Shown here: positions 43,131 through 52,474 of the stretch, in pieces
Numbering within the stretch: position 1 is the first letter of the stretch
Layout of the letters: every line of letters starts with the position of its first letter
Assembly: GCA_049322755.1 (NCBI GenBank)
Contig: JBMOQX010000052.1
Location: forward strand, 1 to 64,000
Source of the DNA: DATIUV01 sp049322755
Lineage (GTDB): Bacteria; Pseudomonadota; Gammaproteobacteria; Burkholderiales; UBA6910
Direction of reading: 5' to 3'
DNA: 64,000 bases
The notes under the pieces: model-generated
Seen by the model: only the letters and a program-made list of their open reading frames with translations
The model's database searches: none
What the model was told of the DNA's origin: nothing
Translations under genes and position numbers: made by a program

Positions 43131-46100
43131 CGGGTCAGGTCCTGATGGCGCTTCTCCGCCAACTTCACGATCTCCACGGCGACGCGCTCGTGCTTCTCTA
43201 CCAATTGTGGAATGCCGGTAAGAAGGAGCTCGTTGTCGACCTTCGCCCTCAGCTTCTTCACCTCGATGGGCTTCTTCCAGAAATCGATGATCCCGATGGT
43301 GTCCTGAAGGAGGTCGACCACCTTCTCGATGACTTCCTTCACCTTTGGTTGATCGGCAACCGGAACACCGCCGGCCCCGAATGCGGTATCCGCAATGTGG
43401 TCGTAGAAGGGCGACGCTTCCGGGCTGAGCCCGTCGACGGGGGTTCGCCTCCCGGCCAGCGCCTCCCGCCGGAGTTCCTCGTATCCTTCGGCCAGGGCGG
43501 TCCAGTTGTCCTGGTACTGCTGAATGAGCCGCTCGAGCTTCTCGCTCAGGCGCCGGTAGAACGCCGGATCCTCGTCGAAGTGCACGGTACAGTGCTTGCG
43601 GATGGCGTGCTCCATCTCGCTCGCCTTGGCCTCCGGATCACCACCCGAATGGCGCTCGACGTGGGCGATGAAGTCGTCTGCCAGGAGTTCGACCGGCGGG
43701 ATCTTCGGGTTGATGCCCAGCTCGACCAGGTGCTCGTTGATCAGCGCCTTGACCTTTGCCCCGGCGTCCGAGATATCGAGCGACTCGTCCTTGTAGCGCT
43801 CCTTGGCCATCCGCAGCAGGTAGCCGAAGCGCCGGGCGGGGCCTCGGTAGGGATGGCCCGCGGGATTGGGAAGGATGAGATTGAGGCTCTCCAGAAACTT
43901 CTTCAGGTAGACCTCGAAATCCGCCCGCCGCTTGATGTCCTTCAGGACACCGACCGCCGCGTGAACCACCTGGACCTCGGCCGTCGGACTGCCAAGCTGC
44001 CCGCGAACGAAAGGCTCAATATCGCGCACCCCGGCCGCCTGGATATGGTGTAGCAGGCGACGGTATCGCTCCTCCAGGACCGGCAGCTCGCTGAGAACGT
44101 TCTCCAGTCCGTGGTGGATGTCCTCAAGATCCTCCTCGCTGTAGATCGCAAGGGCCTGGGTCAGATGGTTCGCAAGGCCGATGTAATCGACGATGAATCC
44201 GCGATGCTTGTTCCGGGCAACCCGGTTCACGCGGGCAATCGCCTGCAAGAGATTGTGTTCCCGGAGCGGCTTGTCGATATACATGACCTGCTCGATCGGA
44301 GCGTCAAAGCCGGTCAGCAGCATGTCGCACACCACCAGGAATGCGATGCCCGTGAGAACCTTATCCGGATCCTCGAAATCGAACGGCCGGCAGAAGTTCT
44401 CGACTGCGTTCCAGGCTCTCGCCTCCTTCCGGGCCTCGGTAATCAGCGCGGGCTCGTTGGTCGGGTCGGCGGAGACAACAACGGCGACCTTCAGGAATTC
44501 GAGGCGGCGGATCAATTCGGGGTCGGGTTCCTGCTTCAGGCGCTCCCGTGCGAGCCGTTCCGCGAGAGCCTCGCGGATCGCCTTTCGATACCGAACAGCG
44601 GCGAGCTTGGAGTTGCAGACCACCTGCGCCTTGAAAGCGTCCGGCAGGATGTTGTCCACGTAGTGATTCACGAGGTTGCGGGCAATGGCACCGATCCGCT
44701 GCTCGGCCTCAAGCAGATCGCCGGTTGCGCCGTACTTCTTCTTGATCTCGAGGATTTCCTCGGGGGTGCGCTCCCCGAAAAGATCCTCGAACTTCTCGTC
44801 GAGGCCGTGCTTGTCCTTGATGGCCGTGTCGGCGGTACGGCCCTCATAGAGGATCTTGAGCGTCGCGCCGTCCGCGACGGCGTCCCGCAGCTTGTAGGTG
44901 TCGATGTAATCGCCGAACCGCTTCACGGTCCGTTTGCTCCCGTGCTTCTCGGTGATCAGCGGGGTGCCGGTGAAGGCGATCCGGGTAGCGTTGGGAAACG
45001 CCTCGAACAGGTTGTTGCCGAGGTCGGAGCTCTGCGTCCGATGGGCCTCGTCGATCATGATGACAATGCGCTCCGACGCGTTGACCACCCCGAAAGTTTC
45101 CGCGGACGGCGCGGGACCATAGGTGGCCAACGCTTCGGCAACCACGAGCGGGAGCTGCTCTTTCCGCTCGTTGAACTTGTGCACCATCACCATGTTCACG
45201 TCGGAAGCACCGGAGCCGAGATGCTCCCGGAGCTGGGCCGTGCTTTCGATGACGTTGACCTTGCCGCCGATGAGCCTGGCGGTGCCGGCAAGCTGCTCCT
45301 CGAGGTCAATCCGGTCATTGACCAGAAGAATCTTGAAGTCTTCCAGGTCCGGCGCTGCGCGAAGCATCCGAGCAACAAACACCATCGTGAGCGATTTGCC
45401 GGAGCCCTGCGTGTGCCAGACGACACCCGAGCGGGCCTCAGGAGTATGGCCGGAACGCAGGCGCTCGATGATCTTCCTGGCGGCGCGGTATTGCTGATAG
45501 CGGCAGACCACCTTGATCCGCCGGCCGGAGTCCGTATCCATGAACACCGTGCAGGTGCGCAGCACATCGAGGAGCGTTTCGGGGGCCAGCAGCCCCTGGA
45601 CGAGCTTTTCCTGCTCCCGTTCGACGCCAAGCGGCGGCGTGTACTCCCGGTTACTCTCGGGCCAGATGTCCTTCCAGGCGTAGAAGTGTTCGTGACCCGA
45701 CGTTATAGTCCCAAACTCCGCTTTTTCCCCGCAGGTCCGGACTAGAAAGAGGTTCGTGTGGAAGAGCCGCGGCTCCCCTTCCCGCAGACCGGCCTCAAGG
45801 GTCTCGGGCCGGCCGTTACGATAACGGAGGAGCTGTTCGTAAGCCGCGTGAAGCGGGTTAGCGGTGTTGGGGTCGCCAATCTTCGCCTCGACGACCACCA
45901 GCGGAATCCCGTTCACGAAAAGGACGATGTCCGGGATGATGCAGCTCTTCACGCAGCCTGGCGTGTCGACGCGGAACTGGTTGATGGCATGGAACTGGTT
46001 GCGCTCCGGGCGCGCGAAGTCGATGAGCTTGACGACCGGGTCGGCCTCGCCCGTTACCTCGTTTCGATCTGCTTGCGCCTTGAGAAAAAGGCCCTGCGTC

Positions 46101-46381
46101 GCCTCGTTCGCTTCCAGCAATGTGCGGTTAGGTTGGCGAAGGATCTGGTCGCGCAGATCATCGAGCTGGCGGTCGGTGAGCCAGGGTTTGCCGTCCGGTG
46201 TTAGGTTGATGGCGCGGACGGAGTCACGAAATACCTCGGGGAGAAACCACTCTCTGAAACTCGTGCGCAGGCTCTTGCTCGGGTCTGTGGGGATGATGCC
46301 GTGGCTCTGGTCGATGACCTTCCACCTCAGCGCAGCGAGCTGTTCGAGAAACGGTTTTTCGACGTGGAAGTACTCAGACAT
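43127..46381 (-). CDS. hsdR: Type I restriction enzyme, translocase/endonuclease subunit
   Basis: 1084 residues from ATG at 46381 (12 upstream codons are open inside hsdS). The nuclease core is PDIVLFVNGIPLVVVEAK (about 148-165), with the D...ExK pattern. The helicase motor follows: Walker A VVWHTQGSGKSLT (about 320-330), DEAH box MIDEAHRTQSS (about 441), and later motifs including DMLLTGFDAP and QAIARVNR. A C-terminal helical part binds the methylase. It pulls DNA past the complex and cuts unmethylated DNA at a distance. Overlaps both hsdS and the peptidase gene; all catalytic motifs are intact. Confidence 0.96.
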   Translation of the reverse strand: MSEYFHVEKPFLEQLAALRWKVIDQSHGIIPTDPSKSLRTSFREWFLPEVFRDSVRAINLTPDGKPWLTDRQLDDLRDQILRQPNRTLLEANEATQGLFLKAQADRNEVTGEADPVVKLIDFARPERNQFHAINQFRVDTPGCVKSCIIPDIVLFVNGIPLVVVEAKIGDPNTANPLHAAYEQLLRYRNGRPETLEAGLREGEPRLFHTNLFLVRTCGEKAEFGTITSGHEHFYAWKDIWPESNREYTPPLGVEREQEKLVQGLLAPETLLDVLRTCTVFMDTDSGRRIKVVCRYQQYRAARKIIERLRSGHTPEARSGVVWHTQGSGKSLTMVFVARMLRAAPDLEDFKILLVNDRIDLEEQLAGTARLIGGKVNVIESTAQLREHLGSGASDVNMVMVHKFNERKEQLPLVVAEALATYGPAPSAETFGVVNASERIVIMIDEAHRTQSSDLGNNLFEAFPNATRIAFTGTPLITEKHGSKRTVKRFGDYIDTYKLRDAVADGATLKILYEGRTADTAIKDKHGLDEKFEDLFGERTPEEILEIKKKYGATGDLLEAEQRIGAIARNLVNHYVDNILPDAFKAQVVCNSKLAAVRYRKAIREALAERLARERLKQEPDPELIRRLEFLKVAVVVSADPTNEPALITEARKEARAWNAVENFCRPFDFEDPDKVLTGIAFLVVCDMLLTGFDAPIEQVMYIDKPLREHNLLQAIARVNRVARNKHRGFIVDYIGLANHLTQALAIYSEEDLEDIHHGLENVLSELPVLEERYRRLLHHIQAAGVRDIEPFVRGQLGSPTAEVQVVHAAVGVLKDIKRRADFEVYLKKFLESLNLILPNPAGHPYRGPARRFGYLLRMAKERYKDESLDISDAGAKVKALINEHLVELGINPKIPPVELLADDFIAHVERHSGGDPEAKASEMEHAIRKHCTVHFDEDPAFYRRLSEKLERLIQQYQDNWTALAEGYEELRREALAGRRTPVDGLSPEASPFYDHIADTAFGAGGVPVADQPKVKEVIEKVVDLLQDTIGIIDFWKKPIEVKKLRAKVDNELLLTGIPQLVEKHERVAVEIVKLAEKRHQDLTR

Positions 46382-47681
46382 TCGCTGCGACTTCCTTGCG
46401 GTCCTTTGCGCTCTCAACGGCTACGGGGACGCGAGAGGTCAGGAGGTCCTGCATGAGGCCCTGTTTCGCTTGGGCCAGCTTCGCTAGGTGCTCTCGCTCC
46501 GTCCGCTCTGAACTGACCACAGCAACAACTATCTCCGCGATCTTCAACTGTTCATCGTCTGGGACAATTGGGACTGGCGTTGTTCGAACATCTCGAAGGT
46601 TGATTCCTTGTACTGCTTGACCAAGCGTATTGACGGCAAAGTGACGCCGGGGGACGTGTGTCTCCAGGTAGTAGCGGTAGAACTCGGGGGAGCCAGCAGC
46701 AATCCCTATCCGTGCCGTGTCTTGTGTGATGTTCGCGCCGTCGAGGTGGGTTGGCACCTGCGCCAATCTGCCTACAGTGCCTCTGATGGTGAGGAGGACA
46801 TCCCGGGGCCGGACCTTCGAACGCTGGTACTCGGCGTCTATCTGCGGCGAGGTGAGTAGGAGGTCGTCCCCTTGGACCTCTCCGTCAACGATGTCTTTGA
46901 CCTTGATGACGGGAATTCCGCCTGGGTGTCCGCGACCTGGCATCAGGATGCCGTATACGACCGGCCTTGCAGGGCTGACCAAAGCATTGAGTGTCGCGGG
47001 ATCCCACTCCTTCGGAATCCAGCCCAGCGGCGACTCTTTGTAGAGCTGCGGAGCCTCCTCGCGAGGTGGCCGGAGCTGGCCGTCCGCGGTCACGCCTCGG
47101 GTAAAGAGATCGTGCATCAGGCCGGCCTTGATCTGCTGCGTCTTGGCGATGAGCGCTTCGGTCTGTTCGATAGCCTCATCGACCGTCGAAAGGATTTCGG
47201 CGATGCGCTGCTGCTGCGGTAGCGGCGGAAGCGCGATTCGGTAGGACACCAGGTCGTTGCGAACGATGCCGTTGATGCTCGTTCCCTGGTTCAGCTTCTT
47301 GAGATCTTCCACCCCCTGCCGCATTCGGTGGTAGAGGAACTCGACGGCCACACGCTGCCGATCTGGGTACACACCCGTGATGTCCTGACTAATGGCAACG
47401 TCGCACGGCGCGATGGCAAGTTTGCCTACGCCGGTTCGAGTGACCAGGAGCAATTCGCCCTTGGCAATAACATTCGTTGCCGTCTGTCGGACGGCCTCAT
47501 CCGACACGAAGCGGCGGAATTCGGATAGGCCGGATGGAGTGAAGTCGGCTCCTGTGATCCACGGAGTACTCCCCTGCCAGTAGGCTGCGATATTGGTTGG
47601 AGGGGTGCCGCCGTTAACCAGTCGCGTGACAAGATCTCCCAGAGACAGTTCCTCCCAGGAGCCGGACGCTGCATCACGCAT
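46374..47681 (-). CDS. hsdS: Type I restriction specificity subunit
   Basis: 435 residues from ATG at 47681, overlapping hsdM by eight bases (a TTG start at 47696 is possible). Two target recognition domains (about 8-150 and 225-380) are each followed by a conserved helix, ALPPLPQQQRIAEILSTVDE centrally and IVPDDEQLKIAEIVVAVVSS distally. This gives a bipartite recognition sequence that cannot be read from the protein. Its C-terminus overlaps the start of hsdR. Confidence 0.95.
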   Translation of the reverse strand: MRDAASGSWEELSLGDLVTRLVNGGTPPTNIAAYWQGSTPWITGADFTPSGLSEFRRFVSDEAVRQTATNVIAKGELLLVTRTGVGKLAIAPCDVAISQDITGVYPDRQRVAVEFLYHRMRQGVEDLKKLNQGTSINGIVRNDLVSYRIALPPLPQQQRIAEILSTVDEAIEQTEALIAKTQQIKAGLMHDLFTRGVTADGQLRPPREEAPQLYKESPLGWIPKEWDPATLNALVSPARPVVYGILMPGRGHPGGIPVIKVKDIVDGEVQGDDLLLTSPQIDAEYQRSKVRPRDVLLTIRGTVGRLAQVPTHLDGANITQDTARIGIAAGSPEFYRYYLETHVPRRHFAVNTLGQAVQGINLRDVRTTPVPIVPDDEQLKIAEIVVAVVSSERTEREHLAKLAQAKQGLMQDLLTSRVPVAVESAKDRKEVAANV

Positions 47682-50157
47682 AGCCAAGCTCCCCAAGATA
47701 TCCCTTCAGCCTGGCCGTCGCCGAATTTCGACGCTGCTCGATTTCGGTCGCGGTCGTCGCGTACTTGGCGTGGAGGTTTTCCAGCGCCGCGATGCAGGCG
47801 CGCTGATCTGCGAGAAGGTACGCCCGGTACGTGTCCAGAAGCGTCCCGTGCAGCCGTCCCAGGATCACCCGTTTCGCCTCGTTTCGATCGATCTTCTGTC
47901 GCGCAGCCTCGACGAGTTCGTCCCGCTTCTTCTCGATTGCCCGAAGGTCGGCTTTCAACTGCTTTGCCTCGTCTTCGAGCGTCTTGTGCCTGACCAGCTT
48001 GGCCTCGACAGCGTCAGCCTCTGCTGCAAATGCCTTCCAATCACCGAAGGCCGGGTCACGCTTGGCGAGCTTCATGTCGCCCCTCAGCTGCTTGAGCTTG
48101 GCTTTCAGCTCCTTGACCTCATCGCTGGGCAGGACTCCCGTGTCCTCCTCGTCCGCGTACTCCTCCTCATCCGCCGCGGCAAACAGGGCGCTGAGTTCCG
48201 TCAAGCGCAGGTTCTTGGTCTCCGTTTCCGAAAGCACTTCCGGGAACTGGCTTTGCAGTATCTCGTCGTCCGGAATCAACTCCGGTCCCCAGCCGCTGAA
48301 TGCGATGGACTTGAACTCCGGCTTAAAGAACTCGAAGTACCGCGCCAGAGCACCCCGGACCTGGTGGTCCGACAGCAGTTGCTGGTCGGACAAGGCCGCT
48401 TCAATGGAGCCCATCAGCAGCCGGCGCAACTCGTACACGTTGCCCTTCTGACCATTGCTGGGCGCCAGCGCTTCGACATGGGGCAGGTGCTTCTGCCACC
48501 AGGTTTCCAGCATCTCCAGGAAGCGGCCGTGGGCCTCAAGGACGCTGGGATCGTTGTTCACCACTTCGGTGAGCGAGCGTTTATCCGTTACCTCCGGAGT
48601 GAAGTCCAGGTAGGCATCGGCTCCCGGACGCGGCTGAAAACACCGGTCTCGCAGACCGGGGTAGTTCATCCAGAAGCGAACGAGGGCGTCGATCTCGCTC
48701 CTTGGGACTCCCCCGTGCAGATGGGCCCGGACGTCATGGGGCTCGGGGGGCGGGGCGTTGTCGACGTAACGCCGGATGTTGCAGTTGAAGTCCTCAGCGG
48801 CGATCTCCTCGATCGGAACGCGCCGCGCGTAAGCGGGCAGTTCCTCCCGCGCCCCGCTTGTCAGCGCGCGGTAGGCGTGAACGATCCGGGAGATGTCCTC
48901 GGGGCGAAGGAAGTTCTGGGCCTTGCCTTCGCGATAGTCTCGGTCGGCGTTGATAAAAACGACGTGCTTCCGGCTCTGTGCATCCTTCTTGTTCATTACC
49001 AGCACGCACGCAGGAATGCCCGTGCCGTAGAACAGACCAGCGGGCAGACCGATGATCGCCTCGAGCCATCCCTGCTGTATGAAGTAACGCCGGGCCGCGG
49101 CTTCCTCGCCGCCGCGGAACAGAACGCCGTGGGGCATGATCGTGGCCATTCTGCCGTCGGCCTTGAGGACCGCGAGCATGTGCTGGACGAACATGAGGTC
49201 GGCCTTCTTGCCCTGCTCGGGCATCCACACGGCGAAGCGGCCCGGATACTCGATGTCCTTCTTGATGTAGTTCTGGCTGAAAGGCGGGTTGGCGAGGACG
49301 CGGTCGTAGCGCTTGAGCTCGCCGTGGTCGTCCTTGTGCTGGGGGCGGCGGATGGTGTCCTCCTGCCGGATGTCCGCGTGCGGGATTCCGTGCAGGAGCA
49401 TGTTCATCTTGCAGATGGACCAGGTGGTGCCAATGCTCTCCTGGCCGAAAAGCGACAGATCGCGCGGGTCGCCGCCCGCCTCCCGAATGTAGTCGCGGGT
49501 TTGAATGAGCATGCCGCCTGAGCCGCAGGTGGGGTCATAGATGCTCATGCCGGCCTGTGGCGCGAGAATCTCGACCAGCGTGCGGACCACTTCGGCCGGG
49601 GTGTAGAACTCCCCGGCTTTCTTGCCGGCGGAATCCGCGAAGAACTTGATGAGGTATTCGTAGGCCGCGCCGAGCAGATCAGGGAATTCGAAGTTCTCGT
49701 CCCGCAGGGGAATCTTCTCGAAGTTCTGGACGAAGTTGGAAAGGGTGTCGTCGTCCAGGGTGCGCTGGCCGATCTTGCGGTTGAAGTTGATGTGCTTGAG
49801 GACATCCTGCAGGGCGTCGACGTTGGCGTCTTCCAGTGACTCCAGAGCCTTGTTGAGCGCCGTGCCGACGTTGGTTTTGAGGTGCCGGATTCGGGACCAG
49901 CGCGCTTCCTCGGGCACGTAGAACGTGTACTGGTCGGGACTGTCCAGCTGGGCCGCGATCATCCCGTCGGCCATCCCCTTCGCCTTGAGGTGCCGGGCGA
50001 GCTGCTCGCGCTCCTGGTCGAAGAGATCCGAGAGCCTCTTCAGGAAGAGCATGCCGAAGATGTATTCCTTGTATTCCGAGGCGTCCATGTTGCCGCGGAG
50101 GTCGTCGCACGCGCGGAACAGGAGGCTGGAGAGCTGGCTGAGGGTGAGCTTGGTCAT
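47674..50157 (-). CDS. hsdM: Type I N6-adenine methyltransferase subunit with long coiled-coil extension
   Basis: 827 residues. The N-terminal helical domain LTLSQLSSLLFRACDDLRGN is followed by the methylase core with SAM motif DPTCGSGGM (about 208-216) and catalytic NPPF (about 290). The core ends near residue 520; the remaining 300 residues are charged helix and coiled coil (e.g. DEVKELKAKLKQLRGDMKLA), much longer than in classic HsdM of about 530. It methylates adenine in the site recognised by HsdS and forms M2S and R2M2S complexes. First gene of the leftward defence operon; the upstream 195 bp is AT-rich. Confidence 0.95.
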   Translation of the reverse strand: MTKLTLSQLSSLLFRACDDLRGNMDASEYKEYIFGMLFLKRLSDLFDQEREQLARHLKAKGMADGMIAAQLDSPDQYTFYVPEEARWSRIRHLKTNVGTALNKALESLEDANVDALQDVLKHINFNRKIGQRTLDDDTLSNFVQNFEKIPLRDENFEFPDLLGAAYEYLIKFFADSAGKKAGEFYTPAEVVRTLVEILAPQAGMSIYDPTCGSGGMLIQTRDYIREAGGDPRDLSLFGQESIGTTWSICKMNMLLHGIPHADIRQEDTIRRPQHKDDHGELKRYDRVLANPPFSQNYIKKDIEYPGRFAVWMPEQGKKADLMFVQHMLAVLKADGRMATIMPHGVLFRGGEEAAARRYFIQQGWLEAIIGLPAGLFYGTGIPACVLVMNKKDAQSRKHVVFINADRDYREGKAQNFLRPEDISRIVHAYRALTSGAREELPAYARRVPIEEIAAEDFNCNIRRYVDNAPPPEPHDVRAHLHGGVPRSEIDALVRFWMNYPGLRDRCFQPRPGADAYLDFTPEVTDKRSLTEVVNNDPSVLEAHGRFLEMLETWWQKHLPHVEALAPSNGQKGNVYELRRLLMGSIEAALSDQQLLSDHQVRGALARYFEFFKPEFKSIAFSGWGPELIPDDEILQSQFPEVLSETETKNLRLTELSALFAAADEEEYADEEDTGVLPSDEVKELKAKLKQLRGDMKLAKRDPAFGDWKAFAAEADAVEAKLVRHKTLEDEAKQLKADLRAIEKKRDELVEAARQKIDRNEAKRVILGRLHGTLLDTYRAYLLADQRACIAALENLHAKYATTATEIEQRRNSATARLKGYLGELGYA

Positions 50158-50355
50158 CGGTGCCTATAACATTCTGTTTATTTTGATATTTATTTATAGC
50201 TTTCAGACGGATAGACGCATTATGTCCAGCCTTGCCGCCCTATCACAAGACCCGGCCGAATGTTAGAATTGGTAATCAGAACATATGGTTATCTCAACCG
50301 CGCGGAGCGCGCGTGAGTAGCGGCGCGGGATGAATGAGCGGAGTGCGTTGTTTTG

Positions 50356-50790
50356 ATGAGACTTTCCGAACGGCAGGCCCGGTTCGTCGAACAGTTCGCG
50401 CTGCACGGTAATGCCGCCGAGGCGGCGCGGGCAGCCGGCTATGCGTCAGCGAGCGCGCGCGTAACGGCGTGCCGGCTGCTAACCAAAGCTAACGTGCAGG
50501 CGGCCCTGCAGGAGAAGGAGCGGCAGGCGGAGGAGCGGCTCGCGATGAACCGAGAGCGCGTGTTGGAGGGCCTTCAGGAGGCCGTGGGGATGGCGCGGGT
50601 GAAGGCCGAGCCGATGGCTATGATCGCCGCCTGGCGCGAGGTGGCGCGGGTCTGCGGGTATCACGCGCCGGAGCGGAAGACCATCGAGGTCTCGGCCTCG
50701 CTGCGGCGCATGCGGAGCCAAATCGAGGAGATGAGCGAGGAGGAACTGTTGGCCATCGCGACCGCGGAGGTCATCACACCAGAAGGATAA
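50356..50790 (+). CDS. Terminase small-subunit-like DNA-binding protein
   Basis: 144 residues from ATG at 50356. The N-terminal helix-turn-helix LSERQARFVEQFALHGNAAE followed by AARAAGYASASARVTACRLL is typical of phage terminase small subunits (Terminase_2 type). There is no large terminase, portal or capsid gene in the island, so it is an orphan. It may be a phage remnant, or a satellite-type packaging or regulatory protein. Followed at once by an intrinsic terminator at 50798. Confidence 0.8.
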   Translation: MRLSERQARFVEQFALHGNAAEAARAAGYASASARVTACRLLTKANVQAALQEKERQAEERLAMNRERVLEGLQEAVGMARVKAEPMAMIAAWREVARVCGYHAPERKTIEVSASLRRMRSQIEEMSEEELLAIATAEVITPEG

Positions 50791-50797
50791 GAAAAGG

Positions 50798-50825
50798 GGG
50801 CCGCCCCGATGGCGGCCCTTCCTTT
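50798..50825 (+). terminator. Intrinsic terminator after the terminase-like gene
   Basis: Stem GGGCCGCC (50798-50805), loop CCGAT, stem GGCGGCCC (50811-50818), followed by TTCCTTT. Confidence 0.85.
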
Positions 50826-50971
50826 ATATAGGGGCGGTATCGACTATCAACTCATTGATTCAAAAAGAATAAACAGTCGATGCGGCCTATCAGGGTATCG
50901 GGTGTAAGTGGCTGACACAGTGGGAGAAATTACTCGATACCTAGACCATCGCGATGCATCGGGATATCGAG
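50826..50971. other. AT-rich region beside the replication genes, candidate origin
   Basis: About 145 bases with two inverted repeats: ATCGACT (50839-50845) with AGTCGAT (50875-50881), and ACTCGATA (50932-50939) with TATCGAGT (50965-50972), plus several TATCG words. It follows the RepA helicase gene on its 3' side. This could be the island's replication origin; the second repeat could equally be a weak terminator for repA. Confidence 0.35.
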
Positions 50972-52474
50972 TCATCTGTTTTGAGAAGCGTCCCGCACTA
51001 TCGTTAGAACCTTCCCGCCACCCTTCTTGGCGAGCCGCCCCTGCTCCAGCAAGCGCTTGAGGGCCTTGCGAACCGCAACCTTTCCTGCTCTGAGCGGCCC
51101 TGCCTCTCCGCCGAGGTCCGTCTCAAACTTAGATGCTGTATGTTGGCGTCCTTCCTTCGCTTCGGAGTCGACCAGAGCTAGGATTCGTGCGTCTAAATCC
51201 TCCGCTGAAATAATTCTACTTTGGGTCGCGGCCTTGATGAGATAGCCGCCGTCAGATCGCATTAGATAAACCTCATCTTGGGGCGGTGCGTAATTGTTCT
51301 TCGTCACCTTCGCCGTAAGAAACCGCCCTGTGGCCGGGTGTTCGCCAAAAAGTCTTGGGACGTCTTTAGTGGGAACCGGGGCGAGGTTGAGCTGGAACCG
51401 AACGCCGTCAGTGAAGGCACTGGACCCGCGGGAAGCATTTTGAGTTTGCTCGCTAGCGTTAGAGCTGCCCTTAGTGGCGTGATGCACGATGAGGATAGTG
51501 GCACCCGTCGCCTTGCTGAGGTACTCGAGGGCTTCGACGAAACGGGTGGAGTCTTCCGCCGAGTTCTCATCCCCGCCGCGAAATCGAGATGCTGGATCGA
51601 CGACAATTAGCCGAAGGTTGGGAATCTCGCTGGTTACCATCGCCAGTTGTTCCGCGTAGGGAGTTCGAACGACTTCTCTGTTGCGGCCATCGGTCACCGT
51701 CATCAGATTGTTTTCGGAGACCATCGACTTGATGTAAAGGTTTTCGCGGAGTCTTTTGTGAAGCTCAGTACACGTGCCGAGTGCACGGTCTGCGATGTTG
51801 CGGAAGCGTCGGTGAAGCTCCTCATCGTCGTCCTCGGCCGCGAGCACAAGGACTCCGCCTCGCTCCCCAACGTCCCATGCCTCGGCGAACCGCGTACCTG
51901 TAGCGACGGCCACCGCCAGCTGCAGAACGAACTGGGATTTCCCCGTGCCACCCGGCGCGATGATGGCCCCCACCTTGCCGAGCGGGAGGGTATCCCTTAG
52001 CAGCCATTGTCTTGGGAGCGGGTCGTTGGTCAAGAAGCGATCGACACGGGCGGACTCGAGCGAGAATAGCGGGGTTGCTTCGTCCAGTGACCAATCGTTC
52101 GCCGCGACCGATCGATTCCTCTCGTGCGTCCTGGCGATGCTCTCGACGGTGCTACACAACTCCGCTTCGTCGAGGGGCGCGGGATTCGTCCTGTTCCAGA
52201 GCTCCACAAGGGCGATCACGTCCGTCGTCTTGAGGTCACGTGCAATTAGGGCGCCGGCCAGCTGAGCGAGGCGGTTGTTCCGGCCACCCTCGTCCGCTGG
52301 CTCGAGATACGTGGCAAGTCCGCCATCAGCGCTGATGCCTTGCGCCCCACGAGCGCCCATCGAAGAGTTCGCCGCTACGGCAAGTTGCAGCCCGGAAACC
52401 AGCTCAGCGACGGAATAGCGCGGAATACCCGCCGCCGGCTTGGTCATTTCCTGCGAAATCGGCTCAGCACTCAC
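50972..52474 (-). CDS. repA: RepA-like replicative helicase with PriCT domain
   Basis: 500 residues. The N-terminal region has GGRNNRLAQLAGALIARDLK (about 63-82) and ELCSTVESIARTHER, a primase C-terminal (PriCT-1) domain. A RecA-like ATPase follows with Walker A IAPGGTGKS (about 172-180), Walker B LRLIVVDPASRF and VHHATKGSSN, as in hexameric RepA helicases of plasmids and islands (AAA_25). A winged-helix-like tail closes the protein. It overlaps the upstream primase gene by four bases. Together these could replicate the excised island. Confidence 0.88.
   Translation of the reverse strand: MSAEPISQEMTKPAAGIPRYSVAELVSGLQLAVAANSSMGARGAQGISADGGLATYLEPADEGGRNNRLAQLAGALIARDLKTTDVIALVELWNRTNPAPLDEAELCSTVESIARTHERNRSVAANDWSLDEATPLFSLESARVDRFLTNDPLPRQWLLRDTLPLGKVGAIIAPGGTGKSQFVLQLAVAVATGTRFAEAWDVGERGGVLVLAAEDDDEELHRRFRNIADRALGTCTELHKRLRENLYIKSMVSENNLMTVTDGRNREVVRTPYAEQLAMVTSEIPNLRLIVVDPASRFRGGDENSAEDSTRFVEALEYLSKATGATILIVHHATKGSSNASEQTQNASRGSSAFTDGVRFQLNLAPVPTKDVPRLFGEHPATGRFLTAKVTKNNYAPPQDEVYLMRSDGGYLIKAATQSRIISAEDLDARILALVDSEAKEGRQHTASKFETDLGGEAGPLRAGKVAVRKALKRLLEQGRLAKKGGGKVLTIVRDASQNR

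Noticed and set aside
48661..48800. CRISPR array search across the window
   Set aside because: No regularly spaced repeats of 25-40 bp with unique spacers were seen anywhere; the only repeats are the palindromic family, the attachment repeat and the arm-type pairs.
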